This document shows, piece by piece, positions 7,617 to 8,042 of a stretch of 8,042 nucleotides of DNA. Under the pieces are notes generated by a model. It ran no database searches. It had not been told where the DNA came from and saw only the letters and a list, made by a program, of their open reading frames with translations. Both the position numbers and the translations under genes were made by a program. Position 1 is the first letter of the stretch. Every line of letters begins with the position of its first letter. Origin of the DNA: Verrucomicrobiales bacterium (GTDB taxonomy: Bacteria; Verrucomicrobiota; Verrucomicrobiia; Verrucomicrobiales; V1-33); the NCBI GenBank assembly GCA_023253495.1, contig JALRGF010000616.1:1-8042 (forward strand), read 5' to 3'.

Positions 7617-8042
7617 ATGACCACCGTCACCCTGACTCCACGTCGTCATCTTCTCTCCGGCGCCGGCCTGCTTGCCGCCCTGACCATGGCGGTAAGCGCC
7701 GCCCCCGTCGCCGTCGACCCCGCCATCAAGCCGTACCAATCGGTCAGCGGGGTTTCCGGCAACCTCAATTCCATCGGATCCGACACCCTGAACAACCTCA
7801 TGACCTTCTGGGCCGAGGGGTTCAAGAAGATCTACCCGAATGTGAACGTCCAGATCGAGGGCAAGGGGTCCGCGACTGCACCCCCGGCCCTCATTGAAGG
7901 CACTGCCCAGCTCGGCCCGATGAGCCGCGCCATGAAAAAAGAGGAACTCGACGCGTTTGAGAAAAAGTTCGGCTACCAGCCTGTCGAGGTCAAAGTGGCC
8001 ATCGACGCGCTCGCCGTGTTCGTCCACAAGGACAACCCGATC
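7617..8042 (+). CDS. pstS: PstS-like periplasmic phosphate-binding protein (N-terminal part, 3' end outside window)
   Basis: Substrate-binding component that captures inorganic phosphate in the periplasm and delivers it to the PstCAB ABC transporter. The frame is open from ATG 7617 to the last base, giving 142 residues; complete family members are about 320-350. Residues 1 to about 29 form a signal peptide: PRRHLL (8-13), then the hydrophobic run GAGLLAALTMAVSA and likely cleavage near AVSAAP. The twin arginine is mildly Tat-like, but a Sec signal is equally possible. There is no lipobox cysteine. The mature part starts with GVSGNLNSIGSDTLNNLM, followed by WAEGFKKIYPNVNVQIEGKG (65-84), GSATAPPALIEG and GPMSRAMKKEEL (100-111). 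These are the loops that hold phosphate, with S55, D56, T57, S85, S103 and R104 as probable ligands. VKVAIDALAVFVHKDNPI (125-142) is the usual hinge strand. Its pairing with divergent phoU supports phosphate over another oxyanion. Confidence 0.92.
   Translation, partial: MTTVTLTPRRHLLSGAGLLAALTMAVSAAPVAVDPAIKPYQSVSGVSGNLNSIGSDTLNNLMTFWAEGFKKIYPNVNVQIEGKGSATAPPALIEGTAQLGPMSRAMKKEELDAFEKKFGYQPVEVKVAIDALAVFVHKDNPI

Overview
The window is very GC-rich and almost fully coding, with five complete and two truncated genes. The best clue to the organism is the 878-residue protein at 3305-5941, which has planctomycete-type cytochrome and PSD1 domains (DUF1549/DUF1553). That family is concentrated in the Planctomycetota-Verrucomicrobiota group. 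With the high GC, the C-dominated third codon positions and the near absence of strong Shine-Dalgarno sequences, I infer a verrucomicrobial chromosome, possibly Opitutaceae. That assignment comes from gene content only.

Left part (1-2818, all +): the C-terminal half of an AcnA-type aconitase, a DusB-like tRNA-dihydrouridine synthase 46 bp downstream, then a CrcB/FluC fluoride channel. These are ordinary housekeeping genes. The 46-bp gap makes co-transcription of the first two plausible.

Middle (2819-3304): 486 bp without a credible gene. About 320 bp of it is a degenerate array of short repeats: six exact GTACCTGTCC elements interleaved with TTGTTCCAC elements and small GC-rich hairpins. This is the most unusual structure in the window. 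The + strand changes from C-rich to G-rich just after the array.

Right-centre (3305-6495, +): an exported, c-type-haem-motif PSD1 protein without its usual DUF1501 partner on either side, then a GAF-fold free methionine-(R)-sulfoxide reductase (fRMsr) with all three key cysteines.

Right end (6537-8042): a phosphate-starvation module arranged divergently. phoU lies on the minus strand and converges on the fRMsr gene with a 41-bp gap. A pstS-like phosphate-binding protein starts on the + strand and runs off the window. The 396 bp between them hold a Pho-box-like direct repeat facing phoU and a cluster of TGACG half-sites containing a perfect 7-bp inverted repeat, so the two genes could share PhoB-type control.

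I see no mobile-element genes, CRISPR array, tRNA, rRNA or defence system. The candidates for something undescribed are the repeat array and the phoU/pstS intergenic region.
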